Notes under the pieces: model-generated
What the model saw: only the letters and a program-made list of their open reading frames with translations
The model's database searches: none
Told to the model about the DNA's origin: nothing
In this document: positions 29,874-39,708 of the stretch, one piece after another
Layout of the letters: each line of letters begins with the position of its first letter
How positions within the stretch are numbered: position 1 is the stretch's first letter
Assembly (NCBI GenBank): GCA_902631405.1
Contig: CACOYI010000005.1
Coordinates: 1 to 64,000, forward strand
Source of the DNA: K189A clade bacterium
Lineage (GTDB): Bacteria; Pseudomonadota; Gammaproteobacteria; Pseudomonadales; Azotimanducaceae
Length of the DNA: 64,000 bases
Direction: 5' to 3'
Position numbers and translations under genes: made by a program

Positions 29874-30824
29874 ATGCAATCGATTGCAATTATTGGATCC
29901 GGAATCTGTGGCCTAACCATTGCGAACGGGCTGAAAGACACGAAAGCGGAGGTCACGGTATTTGACAAGGGGCGCAGGCCGGGCGGCCGCGCGGCTTCGA
30001 GGACTATCGAGGGCTGCGTTTTTGATCATGGGGCTCCCGCCATCCCAAACAAAGTTGCCAAACATTTCGTAACCGATACAAGGTTATCGAGCGAACAATG
30101 GTTACTGGATAAGAGCTCTACACATTGTCCGATCGGAGGAGTCGCGAATTTTGGTCGAGATATCGCTGATGGCCTTAAAGTTCAGCAGAGTGCGACCATT
30201 CTGGGCTGCCAGAGGAATGGCGAGGATTTCTTTTTATCCCTCTCGGAAGGGCGATCTGTTTCAAGCATCGATACATTAATTCTGACAGCTCCCCCACTGC
30301 AGAGTGCTGCGCTCGTTCAGGAAATCGAACCAACCTTGGGTGAGGAACTCCGTGAAACATGCAGAATGTCACCGGCGTGGGTCGTCTTGTTCAAGATTGC
30401 AGACCAATTCAGCACAGAGAATTATGCATTTGCTCCCTCTGAGATTATTACTAACGTACGCCATGAGCACACAAAGCCCGGGAGAAAAAGTTCATCGCTG
30501 GGATCGTGGTTTGTTGCAGAATGTTCTTCGGAATGGTCTGTAGAAAACTTAGAGAGATCACCAGAATGGGTGTCTATGGCAGTCCTAGAGGGATTGCGAG
30601 CAGACCTGGGAGAGAATTTTCCAGTAGCGTCATCCTTCGCACATAGATGGCGGTATGCCTCAACACAAGATCCTATTGGATCCAACTACCTTCACAACGA
30701 CAACCGCAGCCTGTGGATTACAGGAGACTGGTGTCTTGGCAACGGTATTCAATCCGCTCATACCAGCGGTCTTTCTGTAGTGAACGAGCTGCTGACAGAC
30801 ATGGGCCATGGTAGTTTTTCTTAA
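29874..30824 (+). CDS. FAD-dependent amine oxidase-type protein, renalase-like
   Basis: The 316-residue protein has the GR2-type FAD-binding start IAIIGSGICGLTIANGL, then VFDKGRRPGGRAASR, as in bacterial renalase-like and small amine-oxidase proteins. The C-terminal part ends with LWITGDWCLGNGIQSAHTSGLSVVNEL, the usual second FAD contact. Bacterial renalases oxidise isomeric dihydronicotinamides in a repair reaction; whether this one does is inference. It is divergent from the DCC protein, a neighbour pairing that may be chance. Confidence 0.85.
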   Translation: MQSIAIIGSGICGLTIANGLKDTKAEVTVFDKGRRPGGRAASRTIEGCVFDHGAPAIPNKVAKHFVTDTRLSSEQWLLDKSSTHCPIGGVANFGRDIADGLKVQQSATILGCQRNGEDFFLSLSEGRSVSSIDTLILTAPPLQSAALVQEIEPTLGEELRETCRMSPAWVVLFKIADQFSTENYAFAPSEIITNVRHEHTKPGRKSSSLGSWFVAECSSEWSVENLERSPEWVSMAVLEGLRADLGENFPVASSFAHRWRYASTQDPIGSNYLHNDNRSLWITGDWCLGNGIQSAHTSGLSVVNELLTDMGHGSFS

Positions 30825-30946
30825 AACCGACGAGCCATGCCTGCTCGCTACCCCAACCTGTGGTTGCGACCGATTTACGGATGTCTCGCTTTCGACGAAT
30901 GTCTTAACTGGATCAACCAGAAGAGCTTTTTAATTGGACCGAGAGT

Positions 30947-31213
30947 CTATTCGTCGTCAGACGTACTCTCAGTATTTCTATTATAGCGCTTGTTAAATCT
31001 TGCCACCCTGCCGTCTCTAGTGGCAGATTTTTGCTTACCTGTGTAGAAGGGGTGCGATGCACTTGATATGTCAACCGTCATATAAGGGTACGTTCCTCCT
31101 TCATATTCCTTTGTCTCATTGGTCTGTACCGTAGAATTGATCAGGAAGTAAGTGTCGGACGAGGTGTCATGGAAAAGAACCTCTCTATATTCTGGGTGTA
31201 ATTCTGTTTTCAT
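30947..31213 (-). CDS. rpmE2: ribosomal protein L31, type B
   Basis: This 88-residue protein matches the type B (zinc-free) L31 form: [31 protein letters not shown], then [28 protein letters not shown]. The CxxC zinc-ligand pairs of type A are absent. In many bacteria type B L31 is made under zinc starvation under Zur control. I did not recognise a Zur box in the upstream 249 bases, which otherwise lead to tRNA-His and hold no supported gene. Confidence 0.95.
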   Translation of the reverse strand: MKTELHPEYREVLFHDTSSDTYFLINSTVQTNETKEYEGGTYPYMTVDISSASHPFYTGKQKSATRDGRVARFNKRYNRNTESTSDDE

Positions 31214-31462
31214 TTAGGTTTTCCGATTCGGTAAAGTGGAATCACTCGATTAAGTTCCGCGACGATTTTGCCTTATCTAGCTGCGGAAAGCACCCTACTT
31301 TCGCTCCGTCGCTAGAATCTTTGGGAGCTGAGGTCCCGCAACTGTAACCCTTACTTGGGACTCCCATTGGCTTCTTTGTATTGCGAAGCAACGGTGTGGA
31401 TTTATTAGAACAGGCCTTCTCGGGTATCGACTATAGCGGAGGATCGAAGAGAAGGGTTTAAT

Positions 31463-31538
31463 TGGGGTGGACGATGGGGATTGAACCCACGACCGCCTGA
31501 ACCACAACCAGGAGCTCTACCAACTGAGCTACGCCCAC
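31463..31538 (-). tRNA. tRNA-His (GTG)
   Basis: Minus-strand cloverleaf with acceptor GTGGGCG pairing to CGTCCAC, D arm GCTCAGTTGGTAGAGC, anticodon arm CCTGG-TTGTGGT-TCAGG with anticodon GTG, and T arm GTGGG-TTCAATC-CCCAT. The discriminator is C, as expected for tRNA-His, and CCA is encoded. The base before position 1 is G, so the G-1 needed by histidyl-tRNA synthetase is genome-encoded. Confidence 0.97.
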
Positions 31539-31653
31539 CACAATAGATGAATTATAGTACTGGCGCATCTGCTTACCAGCACTTTCTTAAATCACAAGAC
31601 CAATCGAAATCCAAAAGTTATATTTACACCAGTTCGAACAATGGGAGGGGGAA

Positions 31654-33201
31654 ATGGTCTGGGAACCCGAGATCGAAGAGATCAAACGTCGAGTCGAGAT
31701 GGCGGAAAAAATGGGCGGTGAGAAAGGCGTCGAGGTACAACGAAGCCGGGGCAAACTCACAATCCGAGAACGACTCGATAAATTTTCAGATTCAGGATCT
31801 TTTCAAGAAATCGGTCGATTAGCAGGTAGCGCTTCTTATGAAGGAAATCAGCTGATTGACGTGAGGCCCTCAAATATCATCATCGGAACAAGCCACGTGG
31901 ACGGAAGAAAAGTCGTCGTAAATGGCGGTGATTTCACTGTGCGTGGGGGTGCTGCTGACGCAAGCATAGGCAACAAAATGGCTTATGCCCAAAATATGGC
32001 TGGTGATTGGCGTCTTCCCTATATCCGACTACTAGATGCCACTGGCGGCAGTGTCAAAACCTTTGAACAGATGGGGAGAACCTATATACCGACTAACCCT
32101 ACTCCTGGAATAGAGAAACTTCTCTGTGAAGTCCCAGTGGTGAGTGCTGCACTCGGCTCAGTTGCGGGATTGCACGCAATTGATGCATGCCTATCTCATT
32201 TTAACGTGATGGTGAAAGGTATCAGCCAGGTTTTCCCAGGAGGACCACCCGTAGTCAAGGCCGCGCTAGGGATCGACATTACAAAAGAGGAACTCGGCGA
32301 TGAAAGATCTCAAGTCTTTGAGGCAGGTGTCATCGATAATTTAGCCGAGACCGAGGAAGAAGCATTTGAGATGATCAGAAAATTCTTGAGCTATCTACCC
32401 TCCAACGTTTGGCAAATGCCACCAAGAATTGATACCGGTGATGATCCCGAAAGAAGAGATGAGTCTCTTTTGTCTGCCATACCTAGAAACAAGAGACAGG
32501 TCTATAACGCCTTTAAAATAATTGAAGCGATTGTCGACAAGGACTCTTTTTTTGAGATCACACCGCACTATGGAAGGTCAAGAATAGTCGGTTTGGCAAG
32601 AATTGATGGTTATCCCACAGGAATTATGATCAATAATCCAAAGCGTTTAGGTGGCTCCATGGACGTGGCTGCGGGCACTAAAGTCATGCGTTTTCTTTCT
32701 ATGTGTGACACTTTCCATCTGCCAATGGTTTATCTCGCTGACGAGCCAGGTTTTATGTCAGGCCCCGACGAACAATCGAAGGGAATTCTGCGTGCAGGCG
32801 CCAAAATATCCTGCACAACGTTGAGAACACAGATGCCATGGTGCTCAATTATCATCCGGCAGCTCTACGGGGTAGCCGGAAATCTGCATGAGAGGCCGGG
32901 GGGTATGTTCAAACGAGTAGCATGGCCCTCAGGTCACTGGGGTTCTATGCACATATCGGGTGGTGTTTCTGCTGCCTATCGAAGGGAGATAGACGAGGCC
33001 GACGACCCGCATGCCAAACGCGCTGAAATCGAGGCCAGGCTTGACGCGCTCGCCTCCCCGTTCAAAACGGCTGAGGCTTTCAACATCGAAGACATCATGG
33101 ACCCCAGGGAAACGCGCCCAATGCTCGCTGATTTTTTGAGAACCGCTCAACCAATGATCGAATCTCAACTCGGTCCTACTTCCGTACCATTCATGCCCTG
33201 A
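31654..33201 (+). CDS. acyl-CoA carboxylase carboxyltransferase (beta) subunit
   Basis: This 515-residue protein has the two crotonase-like carboxyltransferase domains of propionyl-/methylcrotonyl-/acetyl-CoA carboxylase beta subunits. Recognisable parts are QRSRGKLTIRERLDKFSDSGSFQEIGRLAG, VNGGDFTVRGGAADASIGNKM, RLLDATGGSVKT and the C-terminal-domain VGLARIDGYPTGIMINNPKRLGGSMDVAAGTK. GGGAGGGGG precedes the ATG. No biotin carboxylase or biotin carrier gene lies in the window, so either the partner is elsewhere or the enzyme acts as a decarboxylase-type subunit. It overlaps the start region of the downstream hydrolase, indicating an operon. Confidence 0.9.
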   Translation: MVWEPEIEEIKRRVEMAEKMGGEKGVEVQRSRGKLTIRERLDKFSDSGSFQEIGRLAGSASYEGNQLIDVRPSNIIIGTSHVDGRKVVVNGGDFTVRGGAADASIGNKMAYAQNMAGDWRLPYIRLLDATGGSVKTFEQMGRTYIPTNPTPGIEKLLCEVPVVSAALGSVAGLHAIDACLSHFNVMVKGISQVFPGGPPVVKAALGIDITKEELGDERSQVFEAGVIDNLAETEEEAFEMIRKFLSYLPSNVWQMPPRIDTGDDPERRDESLLSAIPRNKRQVYNAFKIIEAIVDKDSFFEITPHYGRSRIVGLARIDGYPTGIMINNPKRLGGSMDVAAGTKVMRFLSMCDTFHLPMVYLADEPGFMSGPDEQSKGILRAGAKISCTTLRTQMPWCSIIIRQLYGVAGNLHERPGGMFKRVAWPSGHWGSMHISGGVSAAYRREIDEADDPHAKRAEIEARLDALASPFKTAEAFNIEDIMDPRETRPMLADFLRTAQPMIESQLGPTSVPFMP

Positions 33202-33208
33202 GGTGACC

Positions 33209-35476
33209 ATGAAAATTAAGAACGCTGAATCACAAATAGAAATAGTCTGGGACACGTCGGGAATCCCACATGTCTTTGCGAAGAATATTGCAGACGCTTA
33301 CCGAGGCATGGGCTACGTCTCTGGTAAAGAGCGATTATGGCAGACCCATCAGAGCACAGCCTATGCAAACTGCGAGGCTGCTGCCTTGCTCGGAGAAAAA
33401 TTTCTAGCACAAGACGCGATCCAAAGAGCTTGTAACGTTCATGGCAAGCGAACAGGCTTGCCGGCCAGTCCTGGAGACTGGATTGTCGATGCGTATCTGG
33501 ATGGCATAAATTCGACAGTTGAACAACTGGATGAGGTGCCACCTGAATTCGAAAACGCTGGCGCTACACCTCGGATTTTTACCAGGGAAGACGTAGCAGC
33601 CAGATATCGATTCACATCCTGGTTTCAACACAAAAGTTGGACTGAAAAACTCACCATTGGCCGACTCATGGCGACGCATGGTATCGACTATTTTCGCAAT
33701 AACCTCCTGCATTTCTCCACTGACGATGAACGGGTAGTTGGTGAACTCGCTCCCGCCTTAAAAGATATCTCAACAATCCCATTTGCTTTAGCCTACCCAG
33801 AAGCAGCGCATCTAGTTACATCAGGCAGTAACAATTGGGCAGTGCAAGGACGCTTGTCAAAATCCGGAAAACCAATCATCGCAACTGATCCTCACCAACC
33901 ACACACGATTCCTAACACGTTCTTGTACATTCATTTGCATGCGCCAGGATGGGATGTGTTCGGCGCAGCTTTCCCCGGAGTTCCCTACTTCATGATGGGT
34001 ACGACTCGAGATGTGTCATGGGGCCTGACGACGGGCTTTATTGACTCATATGATGTTTATATTGAAAAACTCGAATCCGGCAATAAATACCTATATGACG
34101 GTCACAGGAACCTTTTGACAGAAAGAACCGAGACAATCCCCATCAAGAATCTGTCCGACAGAAACATATCTATCCGCTACACCGGGCACGGCCCCTTACT
34201 CGAGGACCTGTGCCGCGAGCTGGGTATGGATGCAAAAAAACCCCAAGGCTATGGCACCTCGTTGCATTGGGCTCTCGCTGACGTGCCGACTTCTGCTGGC
34301 GCCTTGGCGGAGCTGCCACTCGCAAAATCTTCAGAGGAATTCGGCGAGAAACTTTTTGAGAATGATGTTTGCCCACTCGTGAACAACATCATCTGTGTTG
34401 ACCAAGGGGATAATTTACATCGATTCATTGCTACAACCATGGAAGCAAGAACGAGTGTGACTGGATCAGTGCCCTTACCTGGATGGGACTCACGCTACAC
34501 TTTTAAGCGTTCAACTAAAGACGAGCTCACGGTTGAGGTGAATCCATCTTCAGGTTACTCCTTAACTGCGAATAATGACACCATGGGAGAAAAAGGACCT
34601 TACTACATACATAACTTTCCCACACACAGTGCAAGGGCAGACCGAATCAGTCAGATATTAAACTCGAAGGAAAAATTCGAGGTCACCGACTTCAAAGAGG
34701 CCCAACTAGACTTAAAGGACTTGCGCGCCGAAGCCGTCTTAAGTGACCTATTACCGCTAATAGAAGAAAGCAACGAACCGAAAGTGAAAAAAGCGGTCAG
34801 CATATTGTCAGATTGGGATTACGTTGCCTCCTCGGATTCCACCGCGGCGTGCATTTTTTATCCCTTCATGGACCAGATGTGGTCCCGGAAATTCATGCGC
34901 AAGGTGCTTTCGGATGACTTTCTCAGAGTAATCCCCGGAGCCGCCCCAGGACTGAACAGGTTCGATGTAAAACACTTCCTTCATCCGGACAGTCCGTGGA
35001 ACACTCACAAGAAAGAGATGGTATTGGTCATTACCGAATGTTTGCGGCAAGTGATGGACAGCCTAGAGTCTGAGTTCGGCAAAAATATGAGTGAGTGGGA
35101 ATGGGGAAAAATCCACCAAGTACAATTTTCACACCGCCTTGCCAAAAAGGGCACCTGGGCACATATGAAGGTAGAAGCTCAACGATCTGGTGGGAGCCCA
35201 ACAACCCTCGCCATGGCTATGCACCTCGGGCCTGGCCCGGGCAGGGCCGAAGGAGAACAACTGCCCTATCGCGTCTTCCATGGCCCAGCTTTCAGATGGA
35301 TTGTTGATATGGCTGACCCATACCATGTTCACTTCGTTATTGCTGGAGGAAATGGAGGCAGCCCAACAAGCAAATTCGCGACAAATCAATTTCAAAGCTG
35401 GATGGATGGAGAGTATTTGAAGGTTAGCTTTATTCGGGAAGAGCTCGAAGTTGATGAAACCTGGCAATTTGATTGA
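33209..35476 (+). CDS. penicillin-acylase-family N-terminal nucleophile hydrolase
   Basis: These amidases are made as precursors that cut themselves to expose a catalytic Ser at the beta-chain N-terminus. That Ser is Ser207 in LVTSGSNNWAVQG, followed by the conserved ATDPHQPHTIPNTFLYIHLHAPGWDVFGAAFPGVPYFMMGTTRDVSWGLTTG. The N-terminal MGYVSGKERLWQ is also conserved. The ATG at 33209 is chosen over the GTG at 33203, with GAGG five bases upstream. The 755-residue protein has no signal peptide, unusual for a family that is mostly periplasmic, so it may act in the cytoplasm. It is coupled to the carboxyltransferase gene. Confidence 0.9.
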   Translation: MKIKNAESQIEIVWDTSGIPHVFAKNIADAYRGMGYVSGKERLWQTHQSTAYANCEAAALLGEKFLAQDAIQRACNVHGKRTGLPASPGDWIVDAYLDGINSTVEQLDEVPPEFENAGATPRIFTREDVAARYRFTSWFQHKSWTEKLTIGRLMATHGIDYFRNNLLHFSTDDERVVGELAPALKDISTIPFALAYPEAAHLVTSGSNNWAVQGRLSKSGKPIIATDPHQPHTIPNTFLYIHLHAPGWDVFGAAFPGVPYFMMGTTRDVSWGLTTGFIDSYDVYIEKLESGNKYLYDGHRNLLTERTETIPIKNLSDRNISIRYTGHGPLLEDLCRELGMDAKKPQGYGTSLHWALADVPTSAGALAELPLAKSSEEFGEKLFENDVCPLVNNIICVDQGDNLHRFIATTMEARTSVTGSVPLPGWDSRYTFKRSTKDELTVEVNPSSGYSLTANNDTMGEKGPYYIHNFPTHSARADRISQILNSKEKFEVTDFKEAQLDLKDLRAEAVLSDLLPLIEESNEPKVKKAVSILSDWDYVASSDSTAACIFYPFMDQMWSRKFMRKVLSDDFLRVIPGAAPGLNRFDVKHFLHPDSPWNTHKKEMVLVITECLRQVMDSLESEFGKNMSEWEWGKIHQVQFSHRLAKKGTWAHMKVEAQRSGGSPTTLAMAMHLGPGPGRAEGEQLPYRVFHGPAFRWIVDMADPYHVHFVIAGGNGGSPTSKFATNQFQSWMDGEYLKVSFIREELEVDETWQFD

Positions 35477-35497
35477 AACGAAATCACCGAGATTTCT

Positions 35498-36382
35498 TCA
35501 ATTTGACTCTTTGCCTCGTAATTCCAGGAGTTCAGCTTGTTCTCGCTGCGCGGCAGCCCATATGCTTTGCGTTTCGCTAGCTGGCCCAAAAGCGCTGGGC
35601 GGCATCAACAGTTTTCTCTGGTTTTCAGTAATCCCTGGGTAATTATCGGAATTGTAATAAGCAGGGCTCCAAGCTACGGCATGGGGGGAGTACTTGAAAA
35701 AGATGGTACGCCTTTCCCCCTCACCTTCCCAGGGGATGGTCCCATGAGCACAGGCCTCGGTGAATATAATCGCGTCCCCGGCATTGACAGCGACCTGATC
35801 CACGCACTCCGGAATCTCATCCTGAGTTTTGCTGATCTTCCAGTCTCCGGGCAACTCGATATTGACTTTGTGGCTACCCGGAACACAGGCGAATCCGCCT
35901 GCCCCCGGCCTCACGTCATCGAGTTCAAATGCGACGGCAACTAACCCGTTAAAAAAACGGCCATTGCTGAAACGGTAAAAACACTGGCCGCCGTCGGTCG
36001 GCCCAACCAGATCCGTTGGACCGCCGGCTCCCTGCCCGCCCCCGTGGAGATAAAGCAAGTGGTTATGATTTTCGCTATCGATCTTCACATAATCATGGTC
36101 GAGTCGATAATGTTTTCCCAACAGCATCTCCAGATAGGGCTGCAGAGATGGAAGATCGATAAGATTCAAATATTCGCCTCCCCACTCCAAGGTTGATGGC
36201 GAGGACCAGGCAAGTTTCGTATCCGAATTATTTGAGGTTCTATCTGAGCCTAGTATCCCTACTCCACTTTTTCTTTTTGACTCAAGGGTTGACGATAGTC
36301 GAGATAGTTGCTTTTTCGTTAGCGCATCTCGAACCACGAGATATCCGCGTAAATCAAAAAGATACTTCTCGTGCTCATCCAT
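35498..36382 (-). CDS. phytanoyl-CoA dioxygenase (PhyH) family protein
   Basis: A predicted Fe(II)/2-oxoglutarate-dependent oxygenase of 294 residues. The N-terminus FDLRGYLVVRDALTKKQLSRL is the standard PhyH opening. The iron site is likely the first His in NHNHLLYLHGGG or nearby and the distal His in EACAHGTIPWEGEGERRTIFFKYSPH, whose Arg should bind 2-oxoglutarate. GAGGFACVPGSHK is the usual segment before the distal His. It converges on the penicillin-acylase-type gene. The substrate is unknown. A second, divergent PhyH gene is at 61359-62204. Confidence 0.85.
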   Translation of the reverse strand: MDEHEKYLFDLRGYLVVRDALTKKQLSRLSSTLESKRKSGVGILGSDRTSNNSDTKLAWSSPSTLEWGGEYLNLIDLPSLQPYLEMLLGKHYRLDHDYVKIDSENHNHLLYLHGGGQGAGGPTDLVGPTDGGQCFYRFSNGRFFNGLVAVAFELDDVRPGAGGFACVPGSHKVNIELPGDWKISKTQDEIPECVDQVAVNAGDAIIFTEACAHGTIPWEGEGERRTIFFKYSPHAVAWSPAYYNSDNYPGITENQRKLLMPPSAFGPASETQSIWAAAQREQAELLELRGKESN

Positions 36383-36434
36383 AATTGATCTGTTCCAGTA
36401 AGGTAGACTTCTCCACAGTTTATTAGCTATTTAG

Positions 36435-37973
36435 TCACTGCTCAAAGAGATCCGTCTGTTTATCCGTTTTTCGTGGCTTGTTCCTTCCCTTTCTGCTGCC
36501 ATGCTTTTTTAAAATAATCTTCTTTTCTTCTCTCGCCGAATTACTTTTCTTTATCTGGCCGATTCGGGTTCTGGCTTCTTTCGCAGCCCTTTGATGATCT
36601 ACTATGGGTGCTGGATAGTGATTGTCTAACACCACGCCGTAGCGCTTCTGATCAGTTACGGACAATTTCCATGGTGCATGAATATGCTCTGCCCCCAGGG
36701 ACTCCAATTCAGGGACCCACCTCCTGATGAAGACGCCATCTGGGTCCTGGTCATTCGATTGTTTTTCAGGACTGTAGATTCGGACCGTATTGATCCCAGT
36801 GGTCCCCGATTGCATCTGAAACTGCGAGTAATGGATACCTGGCTCATAGTCTAGAAATTGTGTTGCAAGAAACTTGGCCGTTCTATCCCAATGAAGCCAT
36901 AAATCATAACTTGCGAATGAGACCAACATGGCTCTCATTCTGAAGTTAATCCACCCTGTTTCCCTCAAGTAACGCATACATGCATCTACAAATGGATATC
37001 CGGTCTCACCTCGGCACCAAGCTTGGTAGTACTCTTCGTTGAATGAGTTTTCTCTGATGCCATCGAAAGATTTCGACATATTCTCGAATTCGATCGCTGG
37101 TTCAGATTCTAGTTTTTGAATGAAATGACAATGCCAATGGAGACGGCTTTTATATGCACCCAGTGCTTTAAGAGCTGTTCCACGAATATTTTTATCCAGA
37201 GATCTCAAGTAATCTTGCCTGTCAGTGACACGTGAGACGATTTGACGCATTGATATAGCACCAACTGCCAGATGCGTACTCAACCTTGAGCAGGCTTCCT
37301 CCGCTGATGCAGGCGAGGACATATCCGTGTGATAGCTCAAACCCCTTCTGTTTAGAAAGTCGTCCAAAACTTGTTCAGGATTCATCGCCCACCAGGCGTT
37401 TTTGTTTTCACTCACAAGCGTGCCGTTAACAATGCTAGGCCACCGGCTCTCCCAGCCTGGCGTGCTTTCAGCATGAACGAACTGTACCGACTCTGGTGAA
37501 TCGAGAGGTCCTTGCTGCATCCGTTTATTCCACCGAGCCGCCCAACCATCTCGATTCTTCAGGTCTCTAAAAACGCCATTCGAAGGGTATTCAGCAAAGC
37601 CAATGTTGTTCGAAAGACTCCATTCTTTAATCCGTTCACTTATGCCCATCCCGCAGGAGGTTTCTGTCACTTCATGCGTATGAATAACCTGAAAGCTTAA
37701 TTCAGAGAAAAGGGTTTTCATCACCTCAAGGGTCTTACCTACTCTGACGATCAATTGCCCCTCTCTATCCTGAAGCTCCCTGCGCAAGGTATTGATGGAG
37801 TGTCGAAAGACCTGGAACTGACGAGCTGAACGATCGGGCGCGGCCCAATAGTCTGGGTCAATAATATAAACCAACATCACAGGACCGCCCGAAGCAGCCT
37901 TAATCAATGGCATGTGATCCTCTAATCGCAAATCACGGCGAAACCAAACGAGTTGTCTCTTTTTTTTCTCCAC
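36435..37973 (-). CDS. cryptochrome/DNA photolyase family protein
   Basis: Photolyases use blue light and FADH- to split pyrimidine dimers. The 512-residue protein has the antenna domain (LVWFRRDLRLEDHMPLIKAA, about 1-135) and the helical FAD domain with WCRGETGYPFVDACMRYLRETGWINFRMRAMLVSFASYDL and FLDYEPGIHYSQFQMQSGTTGINTVRIYSPEKQSNDQDPDG. The start is GTG at 37973 with a weak ribosome site. The C-terminus is a basic tail (KKHGSRKGRNKPRKTDKQ) that may aid DNA contact. Repair versus photoreceptor function cannot be separated by eye. It is divergent from the amidase gene. Confidence 0.9.
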   Translation of the reverse strand: MEKKKRQLVWFRRDLRLEDHMPLIKAASGGPVMLVYIIDPDYWAAPDRSARQFQVFRHSINTLRRELQDREGQLIVRVGKTLEVMKTLFSELSFQVIHTHEVTETSCGMGISERIKEWSLSNNIGFAEYPSNGVFRDLKNRDGWAARWNKRMQQGPLDSPESVQFVHAESTPGWESRWPSIVNGTLVSENKNAWWAMNPEQVLDDFLNRRGLSYHTDMSSPASAEEACSRLSTHLAVGAISMRQIVSRVTDRQDYLRSLDKNIRGTALKALGAYKSRLHWHCHFIQKLESEPAIEFENMSKSFDGIRENSFNEEYYQAWCRGETGYPFVDACMRYLRETGWINFRMRAMLVSFASYDLWLHWDRTAKFLATQFLDYEPGIHYSQFQMQSGTTGINTVRIYSPEKQSNDQDPDGVFIRRWVPELESLGAEHIHAPWKLSVTDQKRYGVVLDNHYPAPIVDHQRAAKEARTRIGQIKKSNSAREEKKIILKKHGSRKGRNKPRKTDKQTDLFEQ

Positions 37974-38134
37974 ACTCTAAGGTTAGCGATCGGGTCGTTT
38001 GTTTTGCGTGATCCTCCTTAATCGTAATCCCCACGCAAGATCGATATAAAGACTAGGCGCAGGATCTTGCCTTTTCGGTTAGTCTCGAGACCAAAGCGCA
38101 AATAAAAATGAGAGGCTCAGGGAGGGCAGAAACG

Positions 38135-39520
38135 ATGAATGAACTCAATAAGAAGAGCGCCGGCGAACTCGCGGCACTCATAAAAGAAAAACAGGTCTCG
38201 AGCACCGAAGTCGTTGAAGCTCACTTGAGGCGGATCGAGGAAGTCAATCCTGCCGTAAACGCTGTCACAATCGCATTAGGAGACACTGCCCTGGCAGCAG
38301 CAAAGAAAGCTGATGATGCCTCCGATTCTGAACGCGAGAGAACATTTCATGGAGTACCTTTCACAATCAAGGAAAATATAGATCTGATAGGAACTCCGAC
38401 TACAAATGGAATTCCTCTGATGGCTGAAGCGATGCCGCCGAGAAATGCACCCATCGTTGACAGAATGTTAGCGGCCGGAGCAATACCAATCGGCAGAACC
38501 AATTTGCCAGAATTGGGTATGCGCTTGGATACCGATAATCCTTTAAGAGGAAGAACGTTTAACCCATGGGACAAAACACTAACTCCAGGAGGTTCGAGCG
38601 GAGGTGAAGGAGCGGCTATCGCAACGGGTATGAGCCCGTTCGGATTGGGCAATGATATCGGTGGCTCCCTGCGCAATCCAGCATATTGCTGCGGCATTGC
38701 CTCGTTAAAACCAAGTATCGGGAGACTGCCTTTCGTAAATTCAATTGAGCCGGTGGATATGGGTATATCGGGTGCTTTCCTCACGGATGGACCCATGGCG
38801 AGATCCGTTGGCGATTTGAGAAACGGACTGAAAGTCATGGCTGGTCGACATATTGATGACCCGCAGTCTGTCGATGCTCCGTTAACAGGAGTTATCCCAG
38901 ACAAACCAAAAGCAGCTTTGATAAGAGCGATTCCCGGTTTCAAACTAACAGATGCGACTCTTCGCGAGATCGACCGAGCTGGCTCTATACTTGCCGACCG
39001 AGGATGGATTGTCGAGGAAACGCTGGCACCAGAAGTTCCGAGAGTCTACGAAATCTGGGGAACGGTATTAAACAATGGAATGATGGGTGCAATCCCCCCC
39101 GAGGTTTTCAAAAAAGAGACAGCGGATTATCTGGAACGTGAATCTAAACAGTTTCTGGAGAACGGAATAAGCCTGGACGAAGCACTAATTGAGAGACGTC
39201 GACTCAGACGCCTATGGTCAGCATTCCTGACCGAGTACGCGGTTTGTATCGGCCCGACCTGGACTAATCCCCCATGGCCAATTGACACGGATCTTGACCC
39301 AGACAAGGGCCCTGACGAATTATCTGAAAGTTTTATTTTCATCGCTCCCGGCAACTGTCTGGGTATTCCCTCTGTTGCGTTACCGATGGGTGTATCAGAA
39401 AACTTACCAACCGGCATACAAATCTATTCTGAAGTTTATCGCGAAGACCTCTGTCTTGGCGCAGCCGAAATAATTCAGAGTGAAGCAGCTTGCCCGACCC
39501 CGATAGACCCCATGTTCTGA
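38135..39520 (+). CDS. amidase signature family protein
   Basis: This amide-bond hydrolase of 461 residues has the Ser-cisSer-Lys catalytic set: Lys in VPFTIKENIDLIGTPT, and the two Ser in TPGGSSGGEGAAIATGMSPFGLGNDIGGSLRNPAYCCG. The ATG at 38135 is chosen because GGGAGGG lies eight bases upstream; the ORF-track ATG at 38108 is less likely. No GatB or GatA partner is near, so it is a stand-alone amidase rather than a GatA subunit. A paralogous amidase is at 55253-56701. Confidence 0.93.
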   Translation: MNELNKKSAGELAALIKEKQVSSTEVVEAHLRRIEEVNPAVNAVTIALGDTALAAAKKADDASDSERERTFHGVPFTIKENIDLIGTPTTNGIPLMAEAMPPRNAPIVDRMLAAGAIPIGRTNLPELGMRLDTDNPLRGRTFNPWDKTLTPGGSSGGEGAAIATGMSPFGLGNDIGGSLRNPAYCCGIASLKPSIGRLPFVNSIEPVDMGISGAFLTDGPMARSVGDLRNGLKVMAGRHIDDPQSVDAPLTGVIPDKPKAALIRAIPGFKLTDATLREIDRAGSILADRGWIVEETLAPEVPRVYEIWGTVLNNGMMGAIPPEVFKKETADYLERESKQFLENGISLDEALIERRRLRRLWSAFLTEYAVCIGPTWTNPPWPIDTDLDPDKGPDELSESFIFIAPGNCLGIPSVALPMGVSENLPTGIQIYSEVYREDLCLGAAEIIQSEAACPTPIDPMF

Positions 39521-39602
39521 GCTCAAATGCTGGATATCGTTCTCAGAATAAACGCTGGGCTGGTTCACGGCGGACACTGATTCACGTAGAATCACAAATA
39601 TC

Positions 39603-39679
<77 letters not shown>

Positions 39680-39708
39680 TTTTTACAAGTAGGGTATCTA
39701 TAACGTTG

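Noticed and set aside
38347-38943. Minus-strand 198-codon ORF inside the amidase gene
   Set aside because: It lies fully opposite an amidase with intact catalytic motifs and has no matching motifs itself.
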